This document shows positions 1 to 8,194 of a DNA stretch of 41,495 nucleotides, piece after piece (the first letter of the stretch is position 1; the number at the start of each line of letters is the position of its first letter). The stretch covers positions 69,348 through 110,842 of the forward strand of contig SIAO01000007.1 in NCBI GenBank assembly GCA_009691765.1, written 5' to 3'. This DNA comes from Planctomycetota bacterium. GTDB taxonomy: Bacteria > Planctomycetota > GCA-002687715. Both the position numbers and the translations under genes were made by a program. Under the pieces are notes generated by a model. It saw only the letters and a program-made list of their open reading frames with translations. It ran no database searches and had not been told where the DNA came from.

Positions 1-120
1 CCCGATGGAACCGAAGGTCGCGACTACCAGATCACGGCGGCCATGGTGCGCGGCGAAAAGCCGGTGAAAGCTCGCAAGAAGGCGACCAAGGTCAGCGAGA
101 AGAAGCGGACGTCCGCCTGA
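1..120 (+). CDS. 3' end of an unidentified CDS (partial)
   Basis: An open frame enters from the left edge and ends at TGA 118-120, giving the last 39 residues of a protein. The tail is strongly basic, rich in Lys and Arg (for example KARKKATK), as in C-terminal tails of many nucleic-acid-binding proteins. The visible part is too short to name a family. It ends 10 nt before rlmN, so the two may be cotranscribed. Confidence 0.5.
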   Translation, partial: PDGTEGRDYQITAAMVRGEKPVKARKKATKVSEKKRTSA

Positions 121-130
121 GGATCTGCGC

Positions 131-1186
131 ATGAGCGCGCGGCGGCGTATCACAGATCTTTCCCCAGCCGAGCTCAGCGCTTTTGCGAGCGCACAGCACC
201 AACGCCCTTTCCGTGGTCAACAAATCTACGACTGGGTGATGGGCCGCGGCGTGTGCACCACGAGTGCCATGAGCGACCTCTCCAAACCCCTGCGCGAAGC
301 TCTCGATGCGGAGTTCGATTGCAGCGCGCCACGAGTGCTGTGGAGCGGAGACTCTGCGAGCGGCACCGAGAAAGCATTCTTGCAACTCTCCGACGCGCAA
401 GGCGATGGCGTTGAGGCGGTGCTGATCATGGAGGGCGAGCGCACCACGGCGTGCATCTCCTCGCAGGCGGGCTGCCCCGTGGCTTGTGTGTTTTGCGCGT
501 CAGGCGTCCTCGGACTCCGCCGCAATCTGACTCGCGGGGAGATTCTTGACCAGTTCATCGCTGTGCGCGAACGCGCGCAAGCACTCGGACGACGCGTCTC
601 CAACATCGTGGTCATGGGCATGGGCGAGCCCATGCTCAACTACAGCGCTGTCGTGGAAGCCCTCGATGTCATTCACGACCCGAAAGGCGGCGGCATTGGT
701 GCGCGCCACATCACCATCAGCACGGTGGGCCTCGAAAAGGGCGTGCGCCGTCTGACAGAAGAAGGCAAACCCTACACCCTCGCGTTCAGTCTGCACGCGC
801 CCAACGACGAACTGCGCCGCAAACTGGTGCCTTTCGCGGCGGCCATGGACATTGATGCCATGGTGCAAGCGGCTGGCGCCTACCTCGACGGCACTGGACG
901 CGAAGTCACGTTTGAATATGTGCTGCTCGACGGCGTGAATGCATCTGCTGCAGACGCGCATGAATTGGCGCAGCGCCTGCGTGGTGTGCGCGGCACCGTG
1001 AACCTCATTCCCTACAACGAAAATCCCGGCTTCACTTGGAAGCGTCCTCCTGCACAACAGGTAGACCAGTTCGCTGAGATTCTGAGAAGCGGCGGTGTGA
1101 AAGTCTCCGTGCGCAAACGCAAAGGGCACCGCATTCTCGCGGCGTGTGGCCAATTACGTCTGCAAGAGATGCAGCGCGCTCAGTGA
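131..1186 (+). CDS. rlmN: 23S rRNA (adenine(2503)-C(2))-methyltransferase RlmN
   Basis: Radical-SAM enzyme that methylates C2 of A2503 in 23S rRNA (and A37 of some tRNAs in E. coli). The 351-residue length is normal for the family. The [4Fe-4S]-binding CxxxCxxC motif is C115-P-V-A-C119-V-F-C122. It follows the conserved TTACISSQAGC segment. The GMGEPMLNY motif and the HAPNDELR segment are also typical. A C-terminal cysteine (LAACGQL) matches the catalytic Cys that forms the covalent RNA adduct in this family. ATG 131 is preceded by GAGGAT, a reasonable ribosome binding site. The 3' end overlaps the convergent htrA-like gene by 7 nt. Confidence 0.96.
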   Translation: MSARRRITDLSPAELSAFASAQHQRPFRGQQIYDWVMGRGVCTTSAMSDLSKPLREALDAEFDCSAPRVLWSGDSASGTEKAFLQLSDAQGDGVEAVLIMEGERTTACISSQAGCPVACVFCASGVLGLRRNLTRGEILDQFIAVRERAQALGRRVSNIVVMGMGEPMLNYSAVVEALDVIHDPKGGGIGARHITISTVGLEKGVRRLTEEGKPYTLAFSLHAPNDELRRKLVPFAAAMDIDAMVQAAGAYLDGTGREVTFEYVLLDGVNASAADAHELAQRLRGVRGTVNLIPYNENPGFTWKRPPAQQVDQFAEILRSGGVKVSVRKRKGHRILAACGQLRLQEMQRAQ

Positions 1187-2286
1187 GATTGTTCAGGCCG
1201 TGGCGCTAACACGAGCTCAAGGCTTCGTTGTTCACCGCCGCGCAAGAGTCCGAGCGTGACACGCGTGCCGGCAGCCGTCCTGGCAACTCGCGCCTTCAGC
1301 ATGGCAATGCCTTCGATCCTGTGTCCATCCATGCTGGTAATGGCATCGCCAACTTTTAGCCCCGCGAGTTCCGCAACGCCGCCTGCAGACAATCCGTCCA
1401 CGTGCACTCCAAGAGCCGTGTGCACACCCAAGCGCTCCCGCTGCTCCCGAGTGATGCGTTGCAGGTCGCGTCCATCAATCCCCAAGAAACCACGATCCAC
1501 GCGTGCATCGCCAAGCAGTTCTTCGGCGACAAACTGCGCGTCGCGGGCTGGCAGAGCGAAACCGATACCGTTGCCGGCACCGCTCACAAGCAAGCTGTTG
1601 ATACCGATCACACGACCGCTCATATCCACCAGTGGCCCACCGCTATTTCCAGGATTGATCGCAGCATCTGTCTGAATGAAATCGCTGTAGCCACCACGCT
1701 GATAACCGCGAGCACTGCGATGCAAACTGGAAACGATGCCGTGCGTCACCGACCAACCGAGGCCGAACGCATTGCCCATCGCCACAACTTCTTCGCCAAT
1801 GATGAGCGCTTCGCTGTCGCCCCATTCCACCGCACTCAGCTCCTCAGGGCAATCAATGTGGATGAGCGCCAAATCCGTCGGCTCATCTATTCCTACAAGC
1901 GAGGCGCTGTAGGTCTCGCCCGAAGAGAGCTGGACCGTGATGACCTCAATGCCTTTCACCACATGCAAATTGGTGAGAATGTGGCCGTCAGCGCGCACCA
2001 CCACGCCAGTACCAGTCGACTCCATCGACGGGGCTTTTGCAAAGATAGACACGACTGCCGGACGCAATGCCTGCGCAACTTCGTGAGGCGCCCCAGGAGC
2101 CCCGCGCAAATCGAGTAACCGCGCCACTTCACGGCCCACCGCAGTGTGCAGTTGGTATTCGGCGCTCGGCACGGATTTGCGCTCTCCAAACCACAAACCC
2201 AAAACAACGCCGACGCTCACCAGCCCAATCACGCTGGCAATCAGGCCGAAGCGAGTGCGTGCAAGACTTTGCGTGTTGTTGTTCAT
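1180..2286 (-). CDS. HtrA/DegP-type trypsin-like serine protease with one PDZ domain
   Basis: Periplasmic or membrane-anchored quality-control protease of about 368 residues. The N-terminus has one hydrophobic segment (about residues 12-33) that could be a signal anchor. The protease domain carries the full triad: His108 in TNLHVVKG, Asp138 in TDLALIH and Ser215 in GNSGGPL. A single PDZ domain follows (GVHVDGLSAGGVAELAG). One PDZ suggests a DegS-like rather than a two-PDZ DegP layout. I prefer ATG 2286, 8 nt after the stop of the upstream gene, to the in-frame TTG at 2298. It is the last gene of a leftward run that also encodes two other PDZ proteins and a zinc-finger anti-sigma-like protein. 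Confidence 0.9.
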   Translation of the reverse strand: MNNNTQSLARTRFGLIASVIGLVSVGVVLGLWFGERKSVPSAEYQLHTAVGREVARLLDLRGAPGAPHEVAQALRPAVVSIFAKAPSMESTGTGVVVRADGHILTNLHVVKGIEVITVQLSSGETYSASLVGIDEPTDLALIHIDCPEELSAVEWGDSEALIIGEEVVAMGNAFGLGWSVTHGIVSSLHRSARGYQRGGYSDFIQTDAAINPGNSGGPLVDMSGRVIGINSLLVSGAGNGIGFALPARDAQFVAEELLGDARVDRGFLGIDGRDLQRITREQRERLGVHTALGVHVDGLSAGGVAELAGLKVGDAITSMDGHRIEGIAMLKARVARTAAGTRVTLGLLRGGEQRSLELVLAPRPEQSH

Positions 2287-2294
2287 GCGTGCCG

Positions 2295-3176
2295 TCAACG
2301 CGGCCGTGGCCCACTCAAGGTCATGCGTGCGCCTTTGCGCATGATGGTCACTGTGAATGTGGTGGGGGCTTCGCGCCGCAAGGTGGTGCGGATGTCTTCA
2401 GCCGTCAAGATCTTGGTGTCGTCTACCAGTAACAAGAGATCGTGCTGCTGGATTCCGATCTTTTCGGCACAGGACCCCGGCACAACAGCGCTGATGCGCT
2501 GCGTACCAAACGGTAGATCGAGATGAATGCACAAATCATCGCTGGCAGTTTCGAGCGTGACCCCAAGCCGCGGGCCATCAACGACAGGCGGCACGTTGGG
2601 CATCAAACTTGTTTTTTGACGAACATGCGCGGCGTAGACCTCGGGGAACTTCTTCTCGAACTCCGTGGCATTCGGCGCTTCGTAGCATTCCTGATCGCCA
2701 ACGGCCTTCCCGCGGCCGTTGAGTTTCTGAATGGTGACTCTTGTGAAACCATCACCGCGCTGCATCACCTCAACACGCTGCTCTCTGTTTTGATAGACAC
2801 TCTGCGTGACGCTTCCGCTAACAACATTTCCCCCGCCACCGCGATCCGAGCGCCCACGCTCCGGCAGCACTTCGCGCAATGGCACTTCCACCTTGCCGCC
2901 GCCATCAAGCTCCTTCAGCAACATGCTGCAACGCGTGCTGCATTCAAGGTTGGTCGACTTCGTGCCTTCGGCGAGGGCCTCACGCGCCTTCGCGCCGAGC
3001 GCTTTCAATTGCGTCATGGCGCCGTCGCGGGTCGCAAACTCAGAGCTACCCAATTGCACCACCAACGCCTTGGCCTCAATGTCCTGCAATGGCACAGGAC
3101 CGCTTGATCCAACATCCTGCGCAGCCATGGGCAGCGCGCAGCAAAACAAGAGCATCAGGCGAAGTGTGCTGGTCAT
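2295..3176 (-). CDS. Secreted protein with HEAT-like segment and C-terminal PDZ domain
   Basis: 293 residues with a signal peptide (hydrophobic run ending ALPMAAQD). Next comes an alpha-helical stretch of the type LGSSEFATRDGAMTQLKALG, which resembles the HEAT-like units common in planctomycete secreted proteins. A Gly/Arg-rich linker follows (RSDRGGGGN). The C-terminal quarter is a PDZ-like domain (RLGVTLETASDD, then VVPGSCAEKIGIQQHDLLLLVD). There are no protease residues, so this is likely a binding or adaptor protein, possibly for the HtrA-like protease encoded just downstream. ATG 3176 has a GGAG-type RBS (GGAGAGATACGC before the start). Function is inferred from domains only. Confidence 0.75.
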   Translation of the reverse strand: MTSTLRLMLLFCCALPMAAQDVGSSGPVPLQDIEAKALVVQLGSSEFATRDGAMTQLKALGAKAREALAEGTKSTNLECSTRCSMLLKELDGGGKVEVPLREVLPERGRSDRGGGGNVVSGSVTQSVYQNREQRVEVMQRGDGFTRVTIQKLNGRGKAVGDQECYEAPNATEFEKKFPEVYAAHVRQKTSLMPNVPPVVDGPRLGVTLETASDDLCIHLDLPFGTQRISAVVPGSCAEKIGIQQHDLLLLVDDTKILTAEDIRTTLRREAPTTFTVTIMRKGARMTLSGPRPR

Positions 3177-3196
3177 GCGTATCTCTCCGCGAGAGT

Positions 3197-3469
3197 CTAC
3201 GCCTCGCCCCCGAAGTCGCTCCAGTCCTCGCTGCGCGGCTTGATGCGCTCTTTCAGCGCCCCCCAGAGCGATTCCGAGCTCTCTGGCGGCACGGACGCCC
3301 GCAGCAGCATTCCTTGCGCACCGTACTCAAAGACAGCCTCGCGGCAGGCCTCGCAGCGCGCGACATGTGAGCGGGTTTCTGCAAGCAAGCTGCCCTCGAC
3401 ATCGCCACTAGCGAGGAGGGGCAGCACTTCACGCATACGACGACACTCCATACGCACAGAGTACGGCAT
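3197..3469 (-). CDS. Small zinc-finger (zf-HC2-type) anti-sigma-like protein
   Basis: The motif HVARCEACREAV is the HxxxCxxC zinc-binding signature of ZAS anti-sigma factors. It sits in the usual context after an acidic region (LPLLASGDVEGSLLAETRSH). I start it at ATG 3469 (90 residues), because longer in-frame starts would run into the upstream lipoprotein gene ending at 3504. ATG 3451 is an alternative. There is no obvious transmembrane segment, so it would be a soluble, single-domain form. No sigma-factor gene lies next to it, which is unusual. The neighbours are PDZ proteins and an HtrA protease, which points to envelope-stress control, by inference. Confidence 0.7.
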   Translation of the reverse strand: MPYSVRMECRRMREVLPLLASGDVEGSLLAETRSHVARCEACREAVFEYGAQGMLLRASVPPESSESLWGALKERIKPRSEDWSDFGGEA

Positions 3470-3503
3470 AAAGCGCCATCCGTTGGATCTGCGTGCAGTT
3501 TCA

Positions 3504-4157
3504 TCAACCGCCGTCGCGGATTGGTGCAGGCGGGATGAGGGTGCTGCCCCCTTCGCGCAACACTTGCTGCAAGGCCCGGCGCATGATGGCTTCTGCCTCA
3601 GCACGAGCGTCGGGAATCTGCATTTCAAGGGATTCGCGCGGCACAAGGCACGGCAACGTACGCACCGCCGGAGTTCCACCCGGGCGGAGGATTTCAAGAT
3701 TTAGCGCGTCGTGGCGCAGGTCCGAGGCCCGAGGCCCGGCAAAGTTCAGCACATGGCCGTTCACGCGCATGATGCAATCCCCCACCTGCAAACCGCAGGC
3801 TGCCGCCGGGCCTCCAGGAATCACCTCCGTGAGGAGAGCCCCAGATCCTGCACCAAGCCCTAGCAGAAGCGCATTGACTTCATCAAGAGGCTGCGCCCTC
3901 ACGCCGAACGCACGCCTCAAAGGCACCAATCCGGCTCGCCAGACTTGTGCGTCCACTTCGTGGAGCTGAAGTCGCGCTTCAAGATCACCCGCCTGAGCGG
4001 CCTCGATCAACGGCTCGCTCAACACCGCAAGCTTCGACAACCGCTGCAGCAGCGCAGCTTCAAACTCCGCATCGACGACAGCGACTGGCGCCTCCGCGTG
4101 ATGGCAGGCAGCCAACCCGAAGAGTGTGGCCACAGCGAGCAGGCGCAAGCACGCCAT
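3504..4157 (-). CDS. PDZ-domain lipoprotein
   Basis: 217 residues. The N-terminus MACLRLLAVATLFGLAAC is a lipoprotein signal peptide with lipobox Cys18. A helical region follows (about 30-85). A PDZ-like domain then spans about 95-160, with the carboxylate-loop-type segment LGLGAGSGALLTEVIPGG and the typical VGDCIMRVNGHVL. It starts within the accA stop codon (TGATG arrangement, 1-nt overlap), so it is translationally coupled to accA. It is followed by the anti-sigma-like gene after 34 nt. It is probably part of an envelope-monitoring set with the downstream PDZ and HtrA genes. The exact role is unknown. Confidence 0.78.
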   Translation of the reverse strand: MACLRLLAVATLFGLAACHHAEAPVAVVDAEFEAALLQRLSKLAVLSEPLIEAAQAGDLEARLQLHEVDAQVWRAGLVPLRRAFGVRAQPLDEVNALLLGLGAGSGALLTEVIPGGPAAACGLQVGDCIMRVNGHVLNFAGPRASDLRHDALNLEILRPGGTPAVRTLPCLVPRESLEMQIPDARAEAEAIMRRALQQVLREGGSTLIPPAPIRDGG

Positions 4158-5173
4158 CAGCGTGCTCCTGTGGCTCCGGCAAACAGCGTGCCCATGGCGC
4201 GAAACTTCTTGAAGCGCTGCTCGAGAAGCTCGGCGATCGGAATCTTGCTGAGTTCATCGAGGTGTTCGAGGATGACTCGCTTCAATTCTTGCACTGCTGC
4301 TGCGGGAGCGCGGTGCGCCGCACCGACGGGCTCTTCCAAAACCGCATCCACGACTCCGAAGGCCAACAAGTCTTTGGAGCACAGCCGCAATGCCTTGGCC
4401 GCTTCAGGCGCACGCTTCGCATCGCCCCAAAGAATGGCCGCGCAGCCTTCGGGGCTGATGACCGAATAGTAGGAGTGCTCCATCATCAACACGCGATCCG
4501 CGATGCCGATGCCAAGCGCACCGCCGCTGCCGCCCTCGCCGATCACGATCGAAATGATCGGGACCTTCAAGGCAAACATGGCCTGCAAGTTCTCAGCGAT
4601 AGCCCAACCTTGACCGCGCTCTTCAGCACCGATGCCGGGATAAGCACCCGGGGTGTTGATCAACGCCACAATGGGCAAACCAAACTTCTCGGCGAGCTTC
4701 ATCTTGCGGAGTGCCTTGCGATAACCCTCTGGATGGGCGCAACCAAAGTGAGTCCGAATCTTTTCGCGCGTGTCACGACCTTTGCGGTGGGCCACGATGA
4801 GGACACGCCGCGTCCCGATGCGCGCGATAGCCGTAAGCACCGCCGGATCGTCGCGGAAATTACGGTCTCCGTGCAGCTCCAAGAGTTCATCGCACATGCC
4901 CTCCACGAAGTCCTCGGACAGCGGCCGTCCTGCGGCACGTGCTACCTGCACCTGTTGCCATGGGCTGATGGCACGAAAGACCTCTTGCACGAGGCTGTTG
5001 AGGCGACGCTTGAGCGGCGTGATCTCTCCGCCGAGCTTCAGTGCCGTATCGGAGGAGAGCGCCTCCAACTCTAGGATCTTGCTTTCGAGCTCGTGAATAG
5101 GCCGCTCGAAATCCAAGACCTCGTGAGCCTTGGGTGTGCGCGTGGTGTTCTTGCTCGACTTCGAATCGGCCAT
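4157..5173 (-). CDS. accA: Acetyl-CoA carboxylase carboxyltransferase subunit alpha
   Basis: Catalyses, with AccD, carboxyl transfer from carboxybiotin to acetyl-CoA in fatty-acid synthesis. The 338-residue protein has the AccA N-terminal segment (LDFERPIHELESKI), then PLSEDFVEGMCDELLELHGD and GRDTREKIRTHFGCAHPEG. The crotonase-fold core includes NTPGAYPGIGAEERGQ and GEGGSGGALGIGIADRVLMM. ATG 5173 gives the usual AccA N-terminus and is preceded by AAGGGG on the coding strand. The frame remains open further upstream, but that extension has no family similarity. It heads the leftward run and shares a 102-nt divergent intergenic region with purL. Confidence 0.96.
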   Translation of the reverse strand: MADSKSSKNTTRTPKAHEVLDFERPIHELESKILELEALSSDTALKLGGEITPLKRRLNSLVQEVFRAISPWQQVQVARAAGRPLSEDFVEGMCDELLELHGDRNFRDDPAVLTAIARIGTRRVLIVAHRKGRDTREKIRTHFGCAHPEGYRKALRKMKLAEKFGLPIVALINTPGAYPGIGAEERGQGWAIAENLQAMFALKVPIISIVIGEGGSGGALGIGIADRVLMMEHSYYSVISPEGCAAILWGDAKRAPEAAKALRLCSKDLLAFGVVDAVLEEPVGAAHRAPAAAVQELKRVILEHLDELSKIPIAELLEQRFKKFRAMGTLFAGATGAR

Positions 5174-5199
5174 GCGGCGTCGGTCCCCTTGAGGACGCG

Positions 5200-5205
5200 A
5201 TCCTA
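5200..5205 (-). promoter_or_regulatory. Putative -10 element for accA
   Basis: On the minus strand TAGGAT lies 26 nt before the accA ATG, which fits a short leader carrying the AAGGGG ribosome binding site. The -35 region is not convincing. Confidence 0.35.
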
Positions 5206-5238
5206 ACCCCACGCGACGGTGCTTCGCAGTGGCGCGCA

Positions 5239-5266
5239 TTGCCGCGCGCTCGGACACTGCTATGTT
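5239..5266 (+). promoter_or_regulatory. Putative purL promoter, near-leaderless
   Basis: TTGCCG (5239-5244), 16-nt spacer, then TATGTT (5261-5266) with an upstream TG one base away (TGcTATGTT, an extended -10). Only 9 nt separate the -10 from ATG 5276, so transcription would begin almost at the start codon. There is no Shine-Dalgarno sequence between them. Confidence 0.5.
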
Positions 5267-5275
5267 CCCAACCGC

Positions 5276-8194
5276 ATGCGCTGGCAGATCGAGGTCCTCC
5301 CGCGGGATCCCTCTCATGACTCCCTTGGCACTGTGCTAACGCGCAAGATGCGGGCCCTTGGCGCTCAGCAACTGAAGCGTGTTGAAACTGCAAGGCTTTA
5401 CCTGCTCAGCGGCGCACTCACGCGCGCAGACGCCGAACGCCTCGCAGCAGAACTGTTGGCAGACCCTGTCAGCGAACAAGCCAGCGTGCACGAGTGGGAG
5501 CACTACAGCGGCGAAGCGCCGGGCAGTGTGGCGGTGTTCAAGAAGCAAGGCGTGATGGACAGCGTGGAAGCCGGAGTCTTGCGCGGGGCCGCCAGTCTTG
5601 CCGTTCAAGCGGACAGCGCGCGCACTGGGATGCGCTACAAACTCACGGGTGTACCGCTGAACCACTTGCAAAACGTGGCCGAAACAGGCCTCGCCAATCT
5701 CGCCATCGAAACCATCCAGGTGGGCAACGACCGTTTTCCAGCCGCGAGAACTCCGGCCAAGGCGCGCCACGCACGCATTGAAGTGCCCCTCATCCATAGT
5801 GACAACGCAGCTCTCGAAGCCCTCTCCAAACGCGGAGGCCTCTCGCTGAGCCTCGCAGAGATGCAAGTGATCCAAGCGCACTTTGCAGAGCAGGATCGCG
5901 AGCCCAGCGAGATCGAACTCGAAAGCGTGGCGCAAACTTGGTCGGAACACTGCAAGCACAAGACGCTATGTGGCGACATCAAGTACAGCGGCGCAGGCAT
6001 CGGGAGCTTGCCGGAAAACGCGCAGATTCGCAACTTGCTGTCGAGCACCATCAAGGACGCGACCACCACATTGGACCGCGAATTTTGCCTCTCAGTTTTT
6101 CATGACAACGCCGGTGTCATCGCCTTCGAAGGCGACTGGGCGCTATGCATGAAGGTCGAAACCCACAATCACCCGAGTGCCATCGAACCCTACGGCGGAG
6201 CTGGCACCGGACTTGGCGGCGTGATCCGCGACATCCTCGGCACCGGCCAAGGAGCAAAACCGGTCGCCAATGTCGATGTCTTCTGCGTCGGTGATCTGAA
6301 CATGGACGCGGCTGATGTGCCCAAGGGCGCTATGCATCCGCGGCGCATCTTGCGCGGCGTTGTCGAAGGCGTGCGCGATTACGGCAACCAGATGGGCATC
6401 CCCACCGTGTCGGGTGGCGTGTTCTTCGACAACCGCTACGTCGGTAATCCACTTGTCTTTGCCGGAACGGTTGGTCTACTGCCTGTGAACCGTGTGCGTA
6501 AACAAGTTTCGCCTGGCGATGTCATCCTAGTGCTCGGCGGACGCACAGGCCGCGACGGCATTCACGGTGCAACTTTCTCCAGCCGTGAATTGCATGATGC
6601 CTCAGAGACCGCTGATGCCGCTGCGGTGCAAATCGGCAACGCCATCACGGAAAAGAAACTCGTCGACATTGTGCTGCAAGCACGCGACCGCGACCTGTTC
6701 ACGTCCATCACAGATTGCGGCGCTGGCGGGTTCTCTTCCGCCGTCGGTGAGATGGGCGAAAACTGCGGCGCACGCGTGTACCTCGAACGCGCGCCGTTGA
6801 AATACGAAGGGCTCTCCCCCACCGAGATCTGGATCAGCGAATCGCAGGAGCGCATGGTGCTTGCAGTGCCGCAAGATCGTGTGCAAGCACTCCTCGACCT
6901 CGCGAAATCGGAAGATGTGGAAGCCTTCGTGCTCGGTGAGTTCACGAGCACCGAGCGGCTGGAGCTCTACTACGGTCATGAGTGCTTGGGCGACATATCC
7001 ATGGACTTCCTGCACAACGCTTTGCCCCGCGTAGAACGCAGCGCTGTGTGGACGCCCCCTGCGGTTGAGACGTTGCCGCTGCCTGCCGCCGACGACAACA
7101 CAGATCTGCTGCTACGGCTGCTCGGATCACCCAACATCGCGTCTAAAGAATGGATCATTCGGCAGTACGACCATGAAGTGCAAGCAGGCTCGGTCCTGAA
7201 GCCTCTCGTGGGCACGCGTCAGCAAGCACCAAGCGATGCTGCCGTGGTCGCTCCGCTGCTTGGCTCGACGGCGGGCTTCGCCATCGGCCTCGGAATGAAC
7301 CCTTGCTATGGCGACATCGATCCGTACGGCATGGCCTGTGCGGCCATCGACGAAGCGTTACGCAATGTGGTTGCCGTTGGCGCCGATCCTGACCACTGCG
7401 CCATCCTCGACAACTTCTCTTGGGGCAACTGCGCCAAGAGTGATCGCTTGGGCGGCCTTGTGCGCGCCGCATGGGCCTGTCGCGACGCAGCCATCGCTCT
7501 CGGCACGCCTTTCATCAGCGGCAAAGACAGTTTGAACAACGAATACCGCGTTGGCAACAAGACCATCGTCATTCCGCCAACGTTGCTCATCTCTGCGCTC
7601 GCACGCGTGCCCGACGTGCGCAAAACCGTGAGCATGGATTTCAAAGCTGCTGATTCGGCGATCTGGCTTGTGGGGATGACACGCGACGAGCTTGGTGGCT
7701 CTCATTTCCTGCGCTTGCACGGCATGAGAGGCAACACACTTCCGAGCTTCGACGGCGATGTGGCTCGCGCGACTTTTGCAACGCTGCACATGGCGATCCA
7801 GAGTGGCGTGGTGCGGGCTTGCCACGACCTCTCCGAAGGCGGACTGGCCGTAGCCCTCGCTGAAATGGTCTTTGCCGGTGAAATCGGCGCTGAAGTCGAC
7901 CTCGACTTGGTACCCGTCACCGTGAAGTGCGAAGACGATCGCGTACTGCTCTACTCCGAATCGCTCACCCGCTTCCTCGTGGAAGTGCCCGAGGCGCATT
8001 GCGCGCGGTTCACCAAACTCATGGCGGGCGTGCCTCATGCGCGCATCGGCAGCACTCGCAGCGAACCACGCTTAACACTTCGCCGCTCCTCCAGCGGGCG
8101 CACCTTAGTGGCGGTGGAAGCCGCTGTCATGGAACGAGCGTTCCGCGCACCACTGCCGCGCGCCCTCGAAGGTCAGGAGCGCGCCCATGCCTGA
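5276..8194 (+). CDS. purL: Phosphoribosylformylglycinamidine synthase, PurL subunit (long form)
   Basis: ATP-dependent amidation of FGAR to FGAM in purine synthesis, using ammonia from PurQ. The 972-residue protein begins with a PurS-like region (about 1-90, MRWQIEVLPRDPSHDS). The FGAM synthase core follows, with SEHCKHKTLCGDIKYSG, KVETHNHPSAIEP and GGAGTGLGGVIRDILGTGQG. The second half includes GTPFISGKDSLNNEYR and CHDLSEGGLAVALAEM. It is longer than the roughly 740-residue Bacillus PurL but lacks the glutaminase domain of the enterobacterial enzyme, which is encoded next door as purQ. ATG 5276 is chosen over an upstream in-frame GTG because it starts at the PurS-like fold and follows a clear -10 box. 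Confidence 0.95.
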   Translation: MRWQIEVLPRDPSHDSLGTVLTRKMRALGAQQLKRVETARLYLLSGALTRADAERLAAELLADPVSEQASVHEWEHYSGEAPGSVAVFKKQGVMDSVEAGVLRGAASLAVQADSARTGMRYKLTGVPLNHLQNVAETGLANLAIETIQVGNDRFPAARTPAKARHARIEVPLIHSDNAALEALSKRGGLSLSLAEMQVIQAHFAEQDREPSEIELESVAQTWSEHCKHKTLCGDIKYSGAGIGSLPENAQIRNLLSSTIKDATTTLDREFCLSVFHDNAGVIAFEGDWALCMKVETHNHPSAIEPYGGAGTGLGGVIRDILGTGQGAKPVANVDVFCVGDLNMDAADVPKGAMHPRRILRGVVEGVRDYGNQMGIPTVSGGVFFDNRYVGNPLVFAGTVGLLPVNRVRKQVSPGDVILVLGGRTGRDGIHGATFSSRELHDASETADAAAVQIGNAITEKKLVDIVLQARDRDLFTSITDCGAGGFSSAVGEMGENCGARVYLERAPLKYEGLSPTEIWISESQERMVLAVPQDRVQALLDLAKSEDVEAFVLGEFTSTERLELYYGHECLGDISMDFLHNALPRVERSAVWTPPAVETLPLPAADDNTDLLLRLLGSPNIASKEWIIRQYDHEVQAGSVLKPLVGTRQQAPSDAAVVAPLLGSTAGFAIGLGMNPCYGDIDPYGMACAAIDEALRNVVAVGADPDHCAILDNFSWGNCAKSDRLGGLVRAAWACRDAAIALGTPFISGKDSLNNEYRVGNKTIVIPPTLLISALARVPDVRKTVSMDFKAADSAIWLVGMTRDELGGSHFLRLHGMRGNTLPSFDGDVARATFATLHMAIQSGVVRACHDLSEGGLAVALAEMVFAGEIGAEVDLDLVPVTVKCEDDRVLLYSESLTRFLVEVPEAHCARFTKLMAGVPHARIGSTRSEPRLTLRRSSSGRTLVAVEAAVMERAFRAPLPRALEGQERAHA

